Shown here one piece after another: positions 1 through 11,003 of a DNA stretch of 64,000 nucleotides. A model generated the notes under the pieces. That model was not told the origin of the DNA. It saw only the letters and a list, made by a program, of their open reading frames with translations, and searched no databases. The stretch lies in assembly GCF_910592395.1 (NCBI RefSeq), contig NC_088315.1:13127808-13191807 (forward strand). Reading direction: 5' to 3'. Position 1 is the stretch's first letter, and each line of letters opens with the position of its first letter. The stretch is from Lineus longissimus. Taxonomy: Eukaryota > Nemertea > Pilidiophora > Heteronemertea > Lineidae. The translations under genes were made by a program, and so were the position numbers.

Positions 1-2074
1 AATGAACCAGTGTTTAGGCGCTATTTCGATTTTAATGATGTGTAATGTGTCTCTTTTGATAACTGTAACACATTGGTCGCCTGTTATTTCCTCACGTGAA
101 ATTGTATCAGGAACCACGATGACACATTCGCACAATGCGAATTCAGGATGATAGGATGAAAATGCAAATTCTAGCGACGGAGGAAACATTTGCAATACAG
201 CCTTTCCATTTGGCAGCAGTTCCGAGCCTTCATGCTTAGACAACACGTGAATATCAGAAAATTTAGCAAGATATTCCAAACATTCAACAGGTGTCCTGAC
301 AGAGGTTCTTTCCATTTTAAAAATTTCAGTCATCTCAAACGGACCATATTTCTGACTTATCGATATACTCCCTGTGGCCTTCAATAAAAAACAAAAAACA
401 AAAATATTTCCTAGGGCTTATTGATTAAGTGTTTGGTTTTCTATAGCAATAAATTATGTCCCTCATGACTGGTGATGACGTCACGTGCAACCACTCTATA
501 GACATCCGCGTACGTTGAAACGTTCAGAAAATGGAAGACAAAGAAGACACCATGAAGGTCTCCTATTGATTAATTCTAGCGATATTTTTTACTGATATAC
601 TCCTGAGGATACGCACATCGTGATCAACTCTGTAGTCCAAATAGTATTGATCACATGAACATAATAAATGGCATTGATACCGGATATTCATTCAAAGGAT
701 ACGGTTTGAAGGTAACCATTTAATCATCCCAGCAGTATTGATCGATTAATTGCATTGATAATTAGAATTGACTAATGAGTCAATTTGAAAACTACCGGAT
801 AGGCCTACCGGTAGAGGATAGGCATACCGGTAGAATTACCATGACTAGAAATTGACTTGCCAGTCAATTTGAAGACTGGCACCAAGTTAGAGGAAAGAAA
901 GACCAAGAGGTTCAGCAGTAAGAGGTACATTTGTTCACTTTTCGCATAACGCCATATGAAGGCCTTTTCTTTTCAAGTTTTGTGAGCTGATATAGTGATA
1001 ATGTATGGCTAAGATTCTTTTTAACTCTGGTGTCCCCTCAGCATCAAGAGTGGGAGGTACAGCTTTGTATACCATACTAAACCCTCATTCCTTGTTGCTG
1101 AATGATGAAAACCTTCCAAATAGTGACCAAACTAGAATTGTCAGTTGAGTCTTGCAAGACTCTGGAGTATCCAGCTTTGAGGGGGAGGGGGGGGGGGGGG
1201 GTCGGTGCCATTATTAGGATCGCGAGAAATGTGCATGAAACTTGGAAGAATGACATGAACCACGTTAGTGCCACGTATGAAACACACGCGGTATCCTGGT
1301 GCCGTTCAATTCTTTACATGTATTGCTCAGTGTATTTCCATACGCATCTTCCACCGGGGACGATATTGATCAAGGAATTCCCCCGGGGTATCAACACCCT
1401 GCCATCTGACGGTGGTCAGCGGTACCAGGCTATGATTTTTAGCTATGATTTGTGGCGAAACAACTGATCAAATAGCGGTATCAAAATAAGGACTGATCGA
1501 ATTTCAATACTAGGCGCAGGAATATTACAATACGAGACAAACGGAAGCAAGGGAAAGAACACTTTCAGAATAATTTCCTTTATTGATATTGCTGTAAGCG
1601 GCGAGTTCCGTGAGGTTTGTTCTATGCCGTTTCACATGCATACCTCTGTGTATTTTCATACGGGGCATCACCCCGGAACCCAGACTGTATGTTCAGTTCG
1701 CGGACAAGGTTGAATCTAGCTACCATTTGCAGTGCATTCCATTATGTACGCCACGTCCACCTGGGACGAGAGTGTGCCGGAATATTTTTTTGGGGAGAAG
1801 AATCGCTACTATAGAAGTCTCCAGCTCACAGCCGGAGAGTAATAAACAAAGCTCATCAACGTTCAGTGGCTCCTAATATATTTTGTCAACTACCAATCAG
1901 ATATCATCATATACATGTACTATAATTAATGAAGATAATCAATGCTGCCAATATAGGGGCCTACCACGCATCTCTAGTCCACCAAGCCATTGCAAAGCCA
2001 TTCAAAATGAACGCAATGATCAGTTGAGTTGCCCAAACTCTTATTAATCACCCTGAGAGAATTAAAGCGACGAC
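1..2074. other. Gene-free flank with scattered repeats
   Basis: I see no open frame with recognisable protein features here. The stretch holds short palindromic AT-rich motifs, several ACCGGTAG-type repeats around 795-835 and a G homopolymer near 1185-1201. An 80-bp block at 1023-1102 recurs at 10718-10797, on the far side of the Gypsy element. Confidence 0.6.
1023..1102 (+). repeat. Dispersed 80-bp repeat, copy 1
   Basis: This block is about 90% identical, in the same orientation, to 10718-10797, starting AACTCTGGTGTCCCCTCAGC in both. Neither copy has visible terminal repeats. It is probably a fragment of a dispersed noncoding repeat. Confidence 0.7.
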
Positions 2075-2266
2075 TGTTTCGTTGGGCAGGGCCAGTAGCA
2101 ATAGAACAGAGACTTATATCGGAGGAAGACTACTAATTTATTCTTGCTGAGCAACCATGCTGTTACAACGACAACAACCACACTAATTCCAGAACGACCG
2201 GGTGTCTGACACTTCAACCGAAGACAGAAACAAATATTGATAACTGTATAATAGCATCACGCAACA
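2075..2266 (-). repeat. 3' LTR of the Gypsy element
   Basis: This is a 192-bp copy with TG...CA ends, 191/192 identical to 9586-9777. The duplication ACGAC precedes it. It is the 3' LTR because the polypurine tract abuts its inner edge and the coding frames run on the minus strand. Confidence 0.93.
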
Positions 2267-2279
2267 TCCTCCCTTTTTT
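2267..2279 (-). promoter_or_regulatory. Polypurine tract of the Gypsy element
   Basis: On the minus strand this reads AAAAAAGGGAGGA immediately before the 3' LTR. That is the expected position and composition for the plus-strand primer of reverse transcription. Confidence 0.75.
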
Positions 2280-2727
2280 AGATAGTACACATATCAGTAC
2301 AGAGAAGGTTCAACTAAAACAATTATTCAAACGGATACACTGACTAAAGAAAAGAGTTTATATGAGAACAATCACTTTCGCAGAACTATTAATCACCCAA
2401 TGCTCGAACTTAGAACTCAAAATCTCAGTAATCGGACTTAAGCTGACAAGACTGATGTCTTAACTATTTGGTAGAGTCTAATCCACTAAACTACAAATTT
2501 CAAACTCACAAATGCTAAATATCACTGACTTAGTGAACATGGTCTATAAGGAATCTTCCTTTGAAAAGTCCACAAAATGCCTCCACGGAATATAGTATGA
2601 ATGCAGAACATGTAAATTGAATCTTGTCCATCTTTACCCAGTCAATTACAATACACATCGCAGGATATAACCTAAATCTACTACAGTAGTTTCACTCATT
2701 TTCATTGATCAAAAATCAAACAAAACA

Positions 2728-5700
2728 TCACTTTGGAACATAATCTGCTAGGTATTTTGGCGGCTTGCTCACTCTTGAACTGCGTCTTGTTGGCGCATCA
2801 GTAGGCTGAACCGCACCAGATGTACTCTCATCAGAATTTGAATCAGTTGCGCCTGTCTCATTAGAACCATGAGAAGGTTGAATTGTTGGCGCACTTTCAA
2901 CAGAATGATCAGCGTTGCCAGTAGGATTTCCAGATCCTGATACAGGCGGAGGAGGAAACAGGAATGGTGGTTCGCGCACAAAAGGTACAGAAGTGTGTCG
3001 CATTTGAGACCGGTTGCGACGGTATTCTCCCCCAGCACGACTTTCTATCAAGTACGTGCGATTGCCAAGTATTTGAACTACTTTTCCAAGGATCCACCTT
3101 TCCTTTCCTTCTTCTCAAAATAAACACTATGTCCCACTGACAGCTTTGGTAGTGCGCATGCCTTCTTATCATGACTTCGTTTCATAGCACTTTTGCGCAT
3201 TTCTCTACCCTTTGACACTTCAATGTCGCCCTTTTCCATATATGGGATGACTGACCTAGTTTTGTGTCCGAGGAGCATTTCAGTAGGACTTTGTCCTGTG
3301 TCCTCTCTAGGAGTGTTCCTAAGTTCTAGCAAGGCAATGTTTGGATCAGTTCTTGTTTTCCGCGCCTTTATCAAAAGTTGCTTTGCGATCTTTACAGCGG
3401 CTTCTGCTCGACCGTTAGCAGAATGATGTCCTGGTGACGACTCGATATGAATGCTTCCCCAGTCCTTCATGAATTTTCGGAATTCACTAGATGTCAGTTG
3501 AGATCTGGGGTCACTTTGGAATATACGCGGGATGCCATATCTAGCAAAGTGTTTCTTAAGCACATTTATCACTTGAGAGCTAGTGATTGTTGGCAAGAAG
3601 TCAACCTCGATGAAGTTGGAGAAGAAATCCACAGCAACTAAGTACTGGCGACTAGAAATCTCAAAAATGTCTGCTCCCACTTTGTCCCAAGGTCTTTGAC
3701 CATCCTCCTGAGGGATCAGTGGTTCCTTAGGGCTACGGGCCCTAAGCTCTTGGCACGGCTCACATGTATCGACCATTTGCTTAATATCTTGCGCAAGTCC
3801 TGGCCAAAACACGAGACCTCGAGCGCGTCGGAGCATACTGTTCAGTCCCAGGTGAGCGTAATGCAAACGCTGCTTTATATCGCCACGTAGGTCACTGGGG
3901 ATAAGGATAGCTTCTCCCTTGAGTATGATTCCACTTTCACAGCTAAGAGAGTCTCTAAAGTCAAAATATGGCTTAGCCTCTATCGGAGTGTCTTGTTTAG
4001 TGTCTGGCCAGCCATTCTGAATGAGACACATGAGAGTTTTCGTAGTAGGATCACGTGCAGTGTTGTCACGAACTTCTTCTAGTCTGGCATCTGAAATGTT
4101 CGGAAAGAAGTCTTGGTCTCTCATCCAGGGTTTCAAGGAATGCTCGACTAAGGGTATCTGCTATGACGAGTTCAGATCCCTTCAGAAATTGAAAGTCAAC
4201 GTCATAGCGATGCAGGCGCATAAGTAATGACTGGAGCCGTTTTGGCGCTTGGCTCAGTGGTTTCCTCAGGATTGACGCTAAAGGCTTGTGGTCATTTTCC
4301 ACAATTACTTTTGTCCCATATGTGTACTGGTCGAGGCGCTCTAAACCAAAACATACCGACAACAGTTCCTTTTCAATTTGAGCCCAAGATCGCTGCGCAT
4401 TAGAGAGGGAACGTGATGCATATTCTACTGGGCGTCCCTCTTGCATCAAAACTGCTCCCATCCCATCCTTACTACTATCAGTTTGAAGTTTTATTTCTTT
4501 ACTCGAGTCAAAATAGGCTAGCACAGGAGCCTCTGTTAGCTTTTTGTTGACAGTTTGAAACGCTTGTTCACAGGCAGTAGACCAACTCCATTCGGATCCC
4601 TTTCTAGTAAGTGCACGAATTGGTCCCAAATCATTGGCGAGATTTGGTAAGAAACGAGACATGTACTGTATCATGCCGCACAACCGTTTCACGCCAGCGA
4701 TATCAGTAGGGGCAGGCATTTTCGTTATTGCCTCTATTTTCTGTTCATCAGGTTTTACACCTTCGTCAGTGAAGCGATGTCCATGAAATTGGATCTCAGT
4801 TTTACCAACTTCCTTCTTATCATCGTTTAGCACAATGTGTCGCTCATCACAGCGTGCTTAGAGTCTCTGCAGTTTCCGATCGTTGTCCTTTAGAGCTTCA
4901 TCTCTTGATGCTCCACAACCCGCTACGGTGATATCGTCCGCAATTGTGAAAACACCATCCAAACCACTCAGCGCTTCTGCTAGCTTACGCTGAAATATTT
5001 CACTACTGACTTTAAGACCGAATGGCAAACGAAGCCAGCGATAACGACCAAACGGAGTGATCATCGTAGTAAGGAGACTTGATTCATGATCTAACCTCAC
5101 GTGCCAGAATGCGTTTTTCACGTCACGTTTACTAAACACTTTTGCCCTGTTTAGCATAGGCAAAATATCATCTAGTGTTGGGAGTTTATAATGTTCCCTC
5201 ATAAGGGCTTCATTCAGTGGCTGGGGATCGATACAGATTCTTAGCTTGCCATTAGACTTTTTGACAACGGCTATTTGGCTCACCCATTCCGTTGGTTCTG
5301 ACACAGCGGTCATGACACCAAGTTCTACAAGTCTGTCTAATTCTTCTTTGACGACAGTGTTTAGCGCTATCGGCACATTTTTGCAAGGTAAAGCTCGCGG
5401 TTTCACTTCGGGATTTACCCTGAGGTGCGTTTCCCCAAGGTCACCAAGCTTTGATGCAGAACTTACTTGCGCTAGAAAACGGTCATTGTTAACAGTGATC
5501 AATCCCATTTTCTGAATAGTACTCAGGCCCAGTAAGCATGAGAGATTATTTGGCACAACCACAAAATTCACATGTTGCACCTCTCCAGTACGAATATTGC
5601 ATAGGGGTAGGAGCACCTCCCCAACCGGTTTCACATTTGTGGCGTTCCACATGATGAGATTCCTCGACGTAACTCTAACCTGTTCCTTTTTAACGAATCT

Positions 5701-6103
5701 CTGGCACAGAGTATTCACCTCTGCACCCGTATCGAGTTGAAAGTGTAAATGACAGCCGTTCACTGCCATTTTCGCCGTAAGCGTACGTTTTTCCTTCCGT
5801 TTCGACGTGACACCTTGAAGAAAGAAGTCGTCATCAGATGAGGATCCGGCGTCCTGAGTAACTCGTTTCACTTTTGGCTTTTTGCATTTCGCTGCAAAAT
5901 GGTTCCTACCCGCGCAGTTTTCGCAGGTTTTGCCCCAGGCTGGACACTTTTCTTTCAGCATTAAGTGTGTTCTCCCACAGTACTTGCACTCTTTAGTTTC
6001 TACGCTTGCACTGCTGCCACTATACTTTTTCTTGTAATGCGAGTCCTTGCGGTCACCATGTGGTTGCGACCGCCCACTAGCTTTATCATTAGCTTTAGAC
6101 TTA
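2728..6103 (-). pseudogene. pol: Gypsy pol (zinc knuckle, protease, RT, RNase H, integrase), frame-broken
   Basis: The minus-strand reading starts just past the Harbinger end. It shows a CCHC-like cluster (CKYCGRTH ... CENCAGRNH), an aspartic protease site (LDTGAEV), RT motifs (ICIDPQPLNE; RDVKNAFWHVRLD; LPFGLKVSSEIFQ; IADDI in place of the usual Y-x-DD), an RNase H region (LQTDSSKDGMGAVLM) and an integrase with an H-H-C-C zinc domain (HYAHLG ... CEPCQ). The integrase core carries D (ADIF), D (QSDPRSQ) and E (GRAEAAV). An in-frame TAA lies at 4858-4860 in the RT connection, a frameshift near 4110-4136 before integrase, and another near 3085-3110 before the proline-rich C-terminus ending at 2728. 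As read, it cannot make a full Pol. Confidence 0.9.
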
Positions 6104-6332
6104 GGCTCGTATTCTAAGACATTCCTCGACTTACACTCACTGAGGAACTCCTCATCCTCACTAAGGACCACCTCATACTCATTGAGGAGAAGGTGCTACT
6201 CACTGAGTGTGACGTCGACTTCACCTATTTTCCATTTCAAAGACCTCCCTTTTCCTCAAGTAAGTGTTCCTCTGTGAGTAAAGCTTGAGGAAGGGCAATA
6301 CCTGCCTTGAGTCTTCCTCAGTCGGTGTAAAC

Positions 6333-7360
6333 ATGGCGTTTCTGTGGTTACAAAGACATGAAAATGTAGACATTTTACAAAGGTTTGGGAGACGGCCTAG
6401 GAGGATTCCTAATTTTGACTACAATGTGTATGATGATGAGGAATTCCGGCAAAGATACCGTTTGACCAAGGATGCGTTTCATGAGGTGTTGGATATGATA
6501 AGGCCGAATTTGCTACCACACAATAACCGTGGGAGACCTCTTCCAGTAGACTTGCAGCTGTTGTTGTCATTGCGCTTTCATGCTACAGGGTCGTTTCAGT
6601 TAGCGTGTGGTGATTTGTGTGGAATTTCACAATCATCAGCAAGCAGGATAATCAAGAAGGTTTCTACAACAATTGCGGGATTAAAAAACAGATACATTAC
6701 ATTTACTGAGGGTGCCATGCTCCAGCAGGTGAAGCTGGATTTTTGGAGGATCGGCCGGATGCCGGGAGTTGTAGGTGCAATTGATTATGTCCATGTACAA
6801 ATCCCTTGTCCTGGAGGGGCTAATGGTGAACTTTTCAGGAACAGAAAGGGTTACTTTTCTATTAATGTGCAGGGAGTGTGTGGCCCAAATTTGGAAATTC
6901 AAAACATTGTTGCTAGGTGGCCAGGGAGTGTACACGACTTTTTTTTACACGAATTTTTGACAACAGTAGATTGTGTGCGCAGTTTGAACATGGACAAATT
7001 AATGGATTACTACTAGGAGATTCAGGTTATGCTTGTCGTCCATATTTGCTGACCCCCCTGCTTGCTCCTCGTACACATCCGGAACGGAGATACAACGTTG
7101 CACATATTCGTACGAGAAACACAGTTGAAAGGACATTCGGTGTATGGAAACGGATGTTCCCATGTTTGAAGATGTCTTTGCGAACAAAATTATCTACGAC
7201 ATTGACGATCATTGTAGCCACAGCTGTGCTGTATAACTTCGTGAGGAAACGCCAGGACCCAATTCCTGATGAGGAGGAATCTGAAAATGAGGATGATGAT
7301 GACGATGAGGCATGCACCACCCAGTCATGGGTCTGGGGAATGCAACCCGACAGGCAATGA
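6333..7360 (+). pseudogene. Harbinger DDE nuclease, single-base frameshift
   Basis: Residues from ATG 6333 match the DDE_Tnp_4 nuclease layout. An N-terminal region (FRQRYRLTKDAFHEVLDMI) and an HTH-like segment (LACGDLCGISQSSASRIIKK) are followed by the first catalytic Asp in GAIDYVHV, then ARWPGSVHD, the second Asp in LLGDSGYACRP and the Glu in RNTVERTFGVWK. An acidic C-terminal tail ends at 7360. The frame breaks in the T-run near 6940-6947: the downstream half, with D and E, is read one base out of phase. Before the indel the frame is fully open for about 200 codons, so a sequencing indel is possible. Family members are about 350-400 aa, consistent with the joined length. It cuts and joins the element together with its DNA-binding partner. 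Confidence 0.9.
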
Positions 7361-7525
7361 TTCAACAACATTTCACTGATTAGAATGAAGGTATGTTTAC
7401 ATTTTTAACCATACACATGATTAGCCGTCCTTAACATAAATTGACACAATCACACAATACTGTTGAAAATTGAACTATCTGTAGTCGTTGCCACTACTGT
7501 GCTTTCGTCTACAGCGTCCTAAGGG

Positions 7526-8367
7526 TTAAGGTGTTTCATTAATCTTAGCAATCTTAGCTGACCAGTATTTGTGCTTCAAGTCAAGAACCTCTAGTTTTCG
7601 TTTGTGTTCTTCATTCATGTGTTCGGATTTTTTCCTTAAAATTTCCACTTCCAAAACATGTTGCTCTGCTTGCATTTTCAGAACTGTCGATTGTGCCTCC
7701 GACATCGTCGCTGTAGATTTTCTTTGGACAGACTTTTTCGGGATAACCACATCACTGGACTCATCAGTATCGGTGTCTGTATCATGACGAACTTTATCTG
7801 CAAAGCAAGAAAATGTTGCCATCTGTATTTAATGAGTTGATCAATTAGTGCAGCAATAAAAAAAAACGATTAAGAAAATGTTCCTCGTGTTAAAATGTTT
7901 GCGGGGCAATGTCAGGTTTCAGAATACCATTGCATGCTTACTTTACTCTTGAGACTTCTATAAAAAAGGAACCTACCTTTTTCTGTGTGATTATCGCCGT
8001 CATCATCAAATTCGTTTTCGAGGCTTTGGATTTGAGCTGGTATTATAGCTGCAATAGCTTGGGCTTCTTCATTTGGCACAGTGTCCTTCGTGCCGCCACC
8101 AGTCAATTTGGTTTCTCTTGCGTCCTTTCCCAGAACCTTTTTAGCACGACTTTTGATATTGTCCCAACACTTTTTCAACTGTTTGACATCCCGTTTCACA
8201 ACCCCATTTTGAGAATTGAAATTGTCAGCCACTTTTGTCCATGCTTCACTCTTGGCTTTTATACATTTGTAATCATTTTTTTTGCTTTCCAATGTTTCTT
8301 TATATTTATCTACCAGTTCGATAAGCAGTGATCTCTCAAGCTCCGAGAAGTACTGCCTGGTTGACAT
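7526..8367 (-). CDS. Harbinger Myb/SANT-like DNA-binding protein, two exons
   Basis: Exon 1 (8367-7977) starts at the ATG of MSTRQYFSELERSLLIELVD and encodes a Myb/SANT-like trihelix domain with the spaced aromatic residues seen in MSANTD/NAIF1-type proteins (AWTKVADNFN; KKCWDNIKSRAKKV). A GTAGGT donor follows. Exon 2 (7797-7526), after a TTTGCAG acceptor, continues in frame with an acidic stretch and a charged coiled-coil-like C-terminus (VLEVEILRKKSEHMNEEHKR). In Harbinger elements this partner binds subterminal DNA and helps import the nuclease. It is divergent from the nuclease gene, about 150 bp separating their 3' ends. No frame break is visible. The splice model is inferred from consensus and phase. 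Confidence 0.8.
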
Positions 8368-8704
8368 GGTTCCTTTACACTCTGGTTGTGGGTACACAGA
8401 GAAATAACAGGCCGAGCTAGACCTTCTTGAATGTGTATAGTAATCTATTATGTAGATTACACATTTCCATTCACATCACTTGTTGTTCAATAACCAGCAC
8501 CAGTCATACCAGTGCAGGCTGACCTCAATCAAGTGCAACTTGAGGAATGTCTTTGAATAACAAAATGCCATTATTCCCGTAAGGTTGAGATATACCTCAA
8601 TGAGGGTGAGGTAGACCTTCCCCTTTTCCTTGAGTTACACTTGAGGCCTCCTCACTGGAGTGTGAGTGAAGGATGAGGTTGAGTGAGGTCTTAGAATACG
8701 GGCC

Positions 8705-9375
8705 ATTGAGTCCGGAAAAGTTTTAGGCCTGCGGGTGCCTTTCACACCTTTCACAGATGAATCGCTTTCATTTCGCAGTGCTTTGGCCTGAACTGTGGCA
8801 TTTTCAGCGGCTTTGCAGATATTTATGCATTTTTCTAAAGTTAGTCTGGACTCACGCAATAGGAGTTTTTGCGTGTCTTGGTCGCGGATGCCTAATACCA
8901 CACGGTCGCGTAAAATAGAGTCCAGGCTATCAGCATGGTAATAACAAGTTTTTATTAGTGTCCTGATTGCCGAGAGAAACGCCTCAAAGCTCTCTCCCTG
9001 CCGCTGTTCACGCTTATTAAAGATAAACCGTTCATAGGTCTCATTTACTTCGCCTATCGCGTAAGTGTCGAACTTCTCCAAGATTTCCCGATTCGTCCTC
9101 TCGTCCTCAGGCGTTGCAAACTGAAAACCGTTATAGATTTTCAGGCCTTCATCTCCTAAAGTGTTAAGGAGTAGAGCAACTTGGTAGGCCCTGTCCTGTT
9201 CCGCAAGTTTTGACAGTATTACATAGTTAGTCCATTTCTGTTTGAACATCTTCCAATTCTCTGCCATGCATGGCATTCTCGTTGCACCTAGGTCAGGGGC
9301 TTGTGGAGGTTTTACCCCAGGGATGGCTCGTTGAACGGGCCCTACGGCCGCCGCAGCAGGAACAGGGTCATCCAT
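8705..9375 (-). pseudogene. gag: Gypsy gag, truncated by the Harbinger insertion
   Basis: ATG at 9375 begins MDDPVPAAAAVGPVQ, followed by a capsid-like helical region (WKMFKQKWTNYVILSKL; LRDRVVLGIRDQDTQKLLL) typical of Gypsy-class gag. After FPDS the reading runs into the Harbinger end, and the retroelement sequence resumes at 6103 with KSKANDKASG, which leads to the zinc knuckle. Gag would assemble the particle and bind RNA. Confidence 0.88.
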
Positions 9376-9567
9376 GACGAAAAGTATAGTTGGCAGGCAC
9401 CAACACAGGGAAATGTACAATGTACAGCAGTATACACTTCAGTGCACAGTATAGTAATGAATCAGCCACAGCGGGTTTTCCCAGACTGCAGATTCGGCAG
9501 AGATTACTCAAAGTCTGTAGAGTTCTGTTCTTTAAGAGTTCACTTAGACGGTAGAAAGTACGTGAGC

Positions 9568-9585
9568 TTCCACCGCATGCCACCA
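9568..9585 (-). promoter_or_regulatory. Candidate tRNA primer-binding site
   Basis: Immediately inside the 5' LTR the minus strand reads TGGTGGCATGCGG. The leading TGG complements a tRNA CCA end, at the position expected for a retroelement primer-binding site. I cannot assign the tRNA. Confidence 0.5.
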
Positions 9586-9777
9586 TGTTTCGTTGGGCAG
9601 GGCCAGTAGCAATAGAACAGAGACTTATATCGGAGGAAGACTACTAATTTATTCTTGCTGAGCAACCATGCTGTTACAACGACAACAACCACACTAATTC
9701 CAGAACGACCGGGTGTCTGACACTTCAACCGAAGACAGAAACAAATATTGATAACTGTATAAGAGCATCACGCAACA
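9586..9777 (-). repeat. 5' LTR of the Gypsy element
   Basis: This 192-bp LTR has TG...CA ends, is followed by the target duplication ACGAC at 9778-9782, and differs from the other LTR at one base. It would hold the element promoter in its minus-strand orientation. I do not see a clear TATA box. Confidence 0.92.
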
Positions 9778-9937
9778 ACGACTATGATATGTTGATAGAC
9801 TATGCAGATAAGCCTTCCCAGCTGTTCGGTTGTTGGTCAAATAGGACCTGAGTTAATTATTTTGTTACAACATGTATGGTGCTGGCTTGTGGTGGACGCC
9901 ATCAAGAGACTTGTTTACAAACACAGTTTATTTTAGG

Positions 9938-9971
9938 CCTATGCACTTACCTTCTTACGTAAGTGCATAGG
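9938..9971. repeat. Perfect short inverted repeat (hairpin)
   Basis: The arms CCTATGCACTTAC and its exact complement are separated by 8 bases. No T-tract follows and no gene is adjacent. It may be a recombination scar or a tiny fold-back remnant. Confidence 0.6.
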
Positions 9972-10717
9972 TTCATTTTTCTATCAGTTTTCTTATACTC
10001 GCCCCATTCGTATACACAGCTGTGGTGTGAGAAGACCGGGAGGACGTTTGCTCCTGTGTTTTATTCGTGTTCAAGGATCCGAACTTTGAGTATTTCTATT
10101 ACGTTCTTTCCACGACTGATGGAAAGAAAGATTTACTGTGTGTCTCGAGCTTTGACAATTCTTTAATTCGTAACTTTGCATAGAGCCAAGCACGTGTGTG
10201 CATAGACCATACATTTGGCTACATTTCGTAGCACTGCTCACATCGTTCGTAACAAGTGTCTGTGGCGGCCGCAAGGAGCACCTTTACATGTAACTTTTAT
10301 ACGCAACGTTTTCCGTGGATATACGTCGGATATCTGTACTTCCTGTTTGCGCAATCGTGACTTGTCTTTTGTCACTCACTTCCGGTACCGGGCTTGCACT
10401 TTTCCTGTGACGTCATCGACACGTACATGACTGTGTTTCTACGTTCTACGAGTACATAACTGTGTTTCTACGAGTTGGAGCGTCTTTGGATATGTGTTTC
10501 TCAACCAGATTGACTGACTGATGTGTTTGTGCAAGTGTCATTCATAGCAGAGAGCTCTACATTGTCCATATAGACCATTACCTAAGTTGCTTATGTAAAT
10601 AAAGTGTGTTTGTGTATTTGTGTAAAACAGCTTCAGGGTTTGTGTTTCTTCTGGTAATTTAGTAGTGTTTTTCATGTAGCTATGGTACACCAGCTAGCAA
10701 GAACATGTCGGGCCAAT

Positions 10718-10797
10718 AACTCTGGTGTCCCCTCAGCACCAAGAGTGGGAGGCACAGCTTTTCATACCATGCTAAACCCTCCTTCCTTGTTGCTGAA
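10718..10797 (+). repeat. Dispersed 80-bp repeat, copy 2
   Basis: Near-identical partner of 1023-1102, in the same orientation, about 0.9 kb beyond the Gypsy element on the opposite side. Confidence 0.7.
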
Positions 10798-11003
10798 ATG
10801 AAGTTGGCCACGACATCGGGCCCATGCTGGCAGCCGATAGCGGCCCAATGTCGTTTTGCTCATCGGTACGGCGCGGATAGTGGTTGCACGTGATGTCATC
10901 ACCAGTCATGTTGGAGGGCATGACAGCATGACAGCATGACAGCATTTGATTCAATTAAGTAAGACATGCCTAATCATTGTTCTGCCCTCCATACCCATAC
11001 ATA

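Larger units (their letters stand above)
6104..8704 (+). mobile_element. PIF/Harbinger DNA transposon nested in Gypsy gag
   Basis: The ends form inverted repeats of 17 bp with one mismatch, GGCTCGTATTCTAAGAC at 6104-6120 and its near-complement at 8688-8704. CTCACTGAGG-type subterminal repeats follow inside both ends. It encodes the two proteins expected of Harbinger elements: a DDE nuclease on plus and a Myb/SANT-like DNA-binding protein on minus. Removing it joins the retroelement gag and pol in frame. The 3-bp target duplication usual for the family (TWA) is not clean: TTA on the left, ATT on the right. Confidence 0.9.
2075..9777 (-). mobile_element. Gypsy-type LTR retrotransposon with intact LTRs
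   Basis: Two 192-bp direct repeats bound the element (2075-2266 and 9586-9777). Both start TG and end CA and differ at one base (2252 T versus 9763 G). The element is flanked by an exact 5-bp target duplication ACGAC (2070-2074 and 9778-9782). Reading the minus strand, the order is 5' LTR, primer-binding region, gag, zinc knuckle, protease, RT, RNase H, integrase, polypurine tract, 3' LTR, which is the Ty3/Gypsy order. A 2.6-kb Harbinger transposon interrupts gag. Coding frames contain one stop and at least two frameshifts although the LTRs are nearly identical. Confidence 0.93.
9778..11003. other. Gene-free spacer with a perfect hairpin
   Basis: No supported gene is present. It contains a perfect 13-bp-arm inverted repeat (9938-9950 and 9959-9971), the 80-bp repeat copy at 10718-10797, a short duplicated phrase ACTGTGTTTCTACG around 10431-10470, and three tandem GACAGCAT-like units near 10921-10945. 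Confidence 0.6.

Noticed and set aside
1102-1467. Plus-strand open frame of 121 codons
   Set aside because: Composition follows a G homopolymer and no motif, start context or splice signal supports it.
7909-8331. Plus-strand frame opposite the Myb/SANT-like exon
   Set aside because: Antisense shadow of a well-supported exon; its Phe/Ile-rich content is the complement of Lys/Glu codons.
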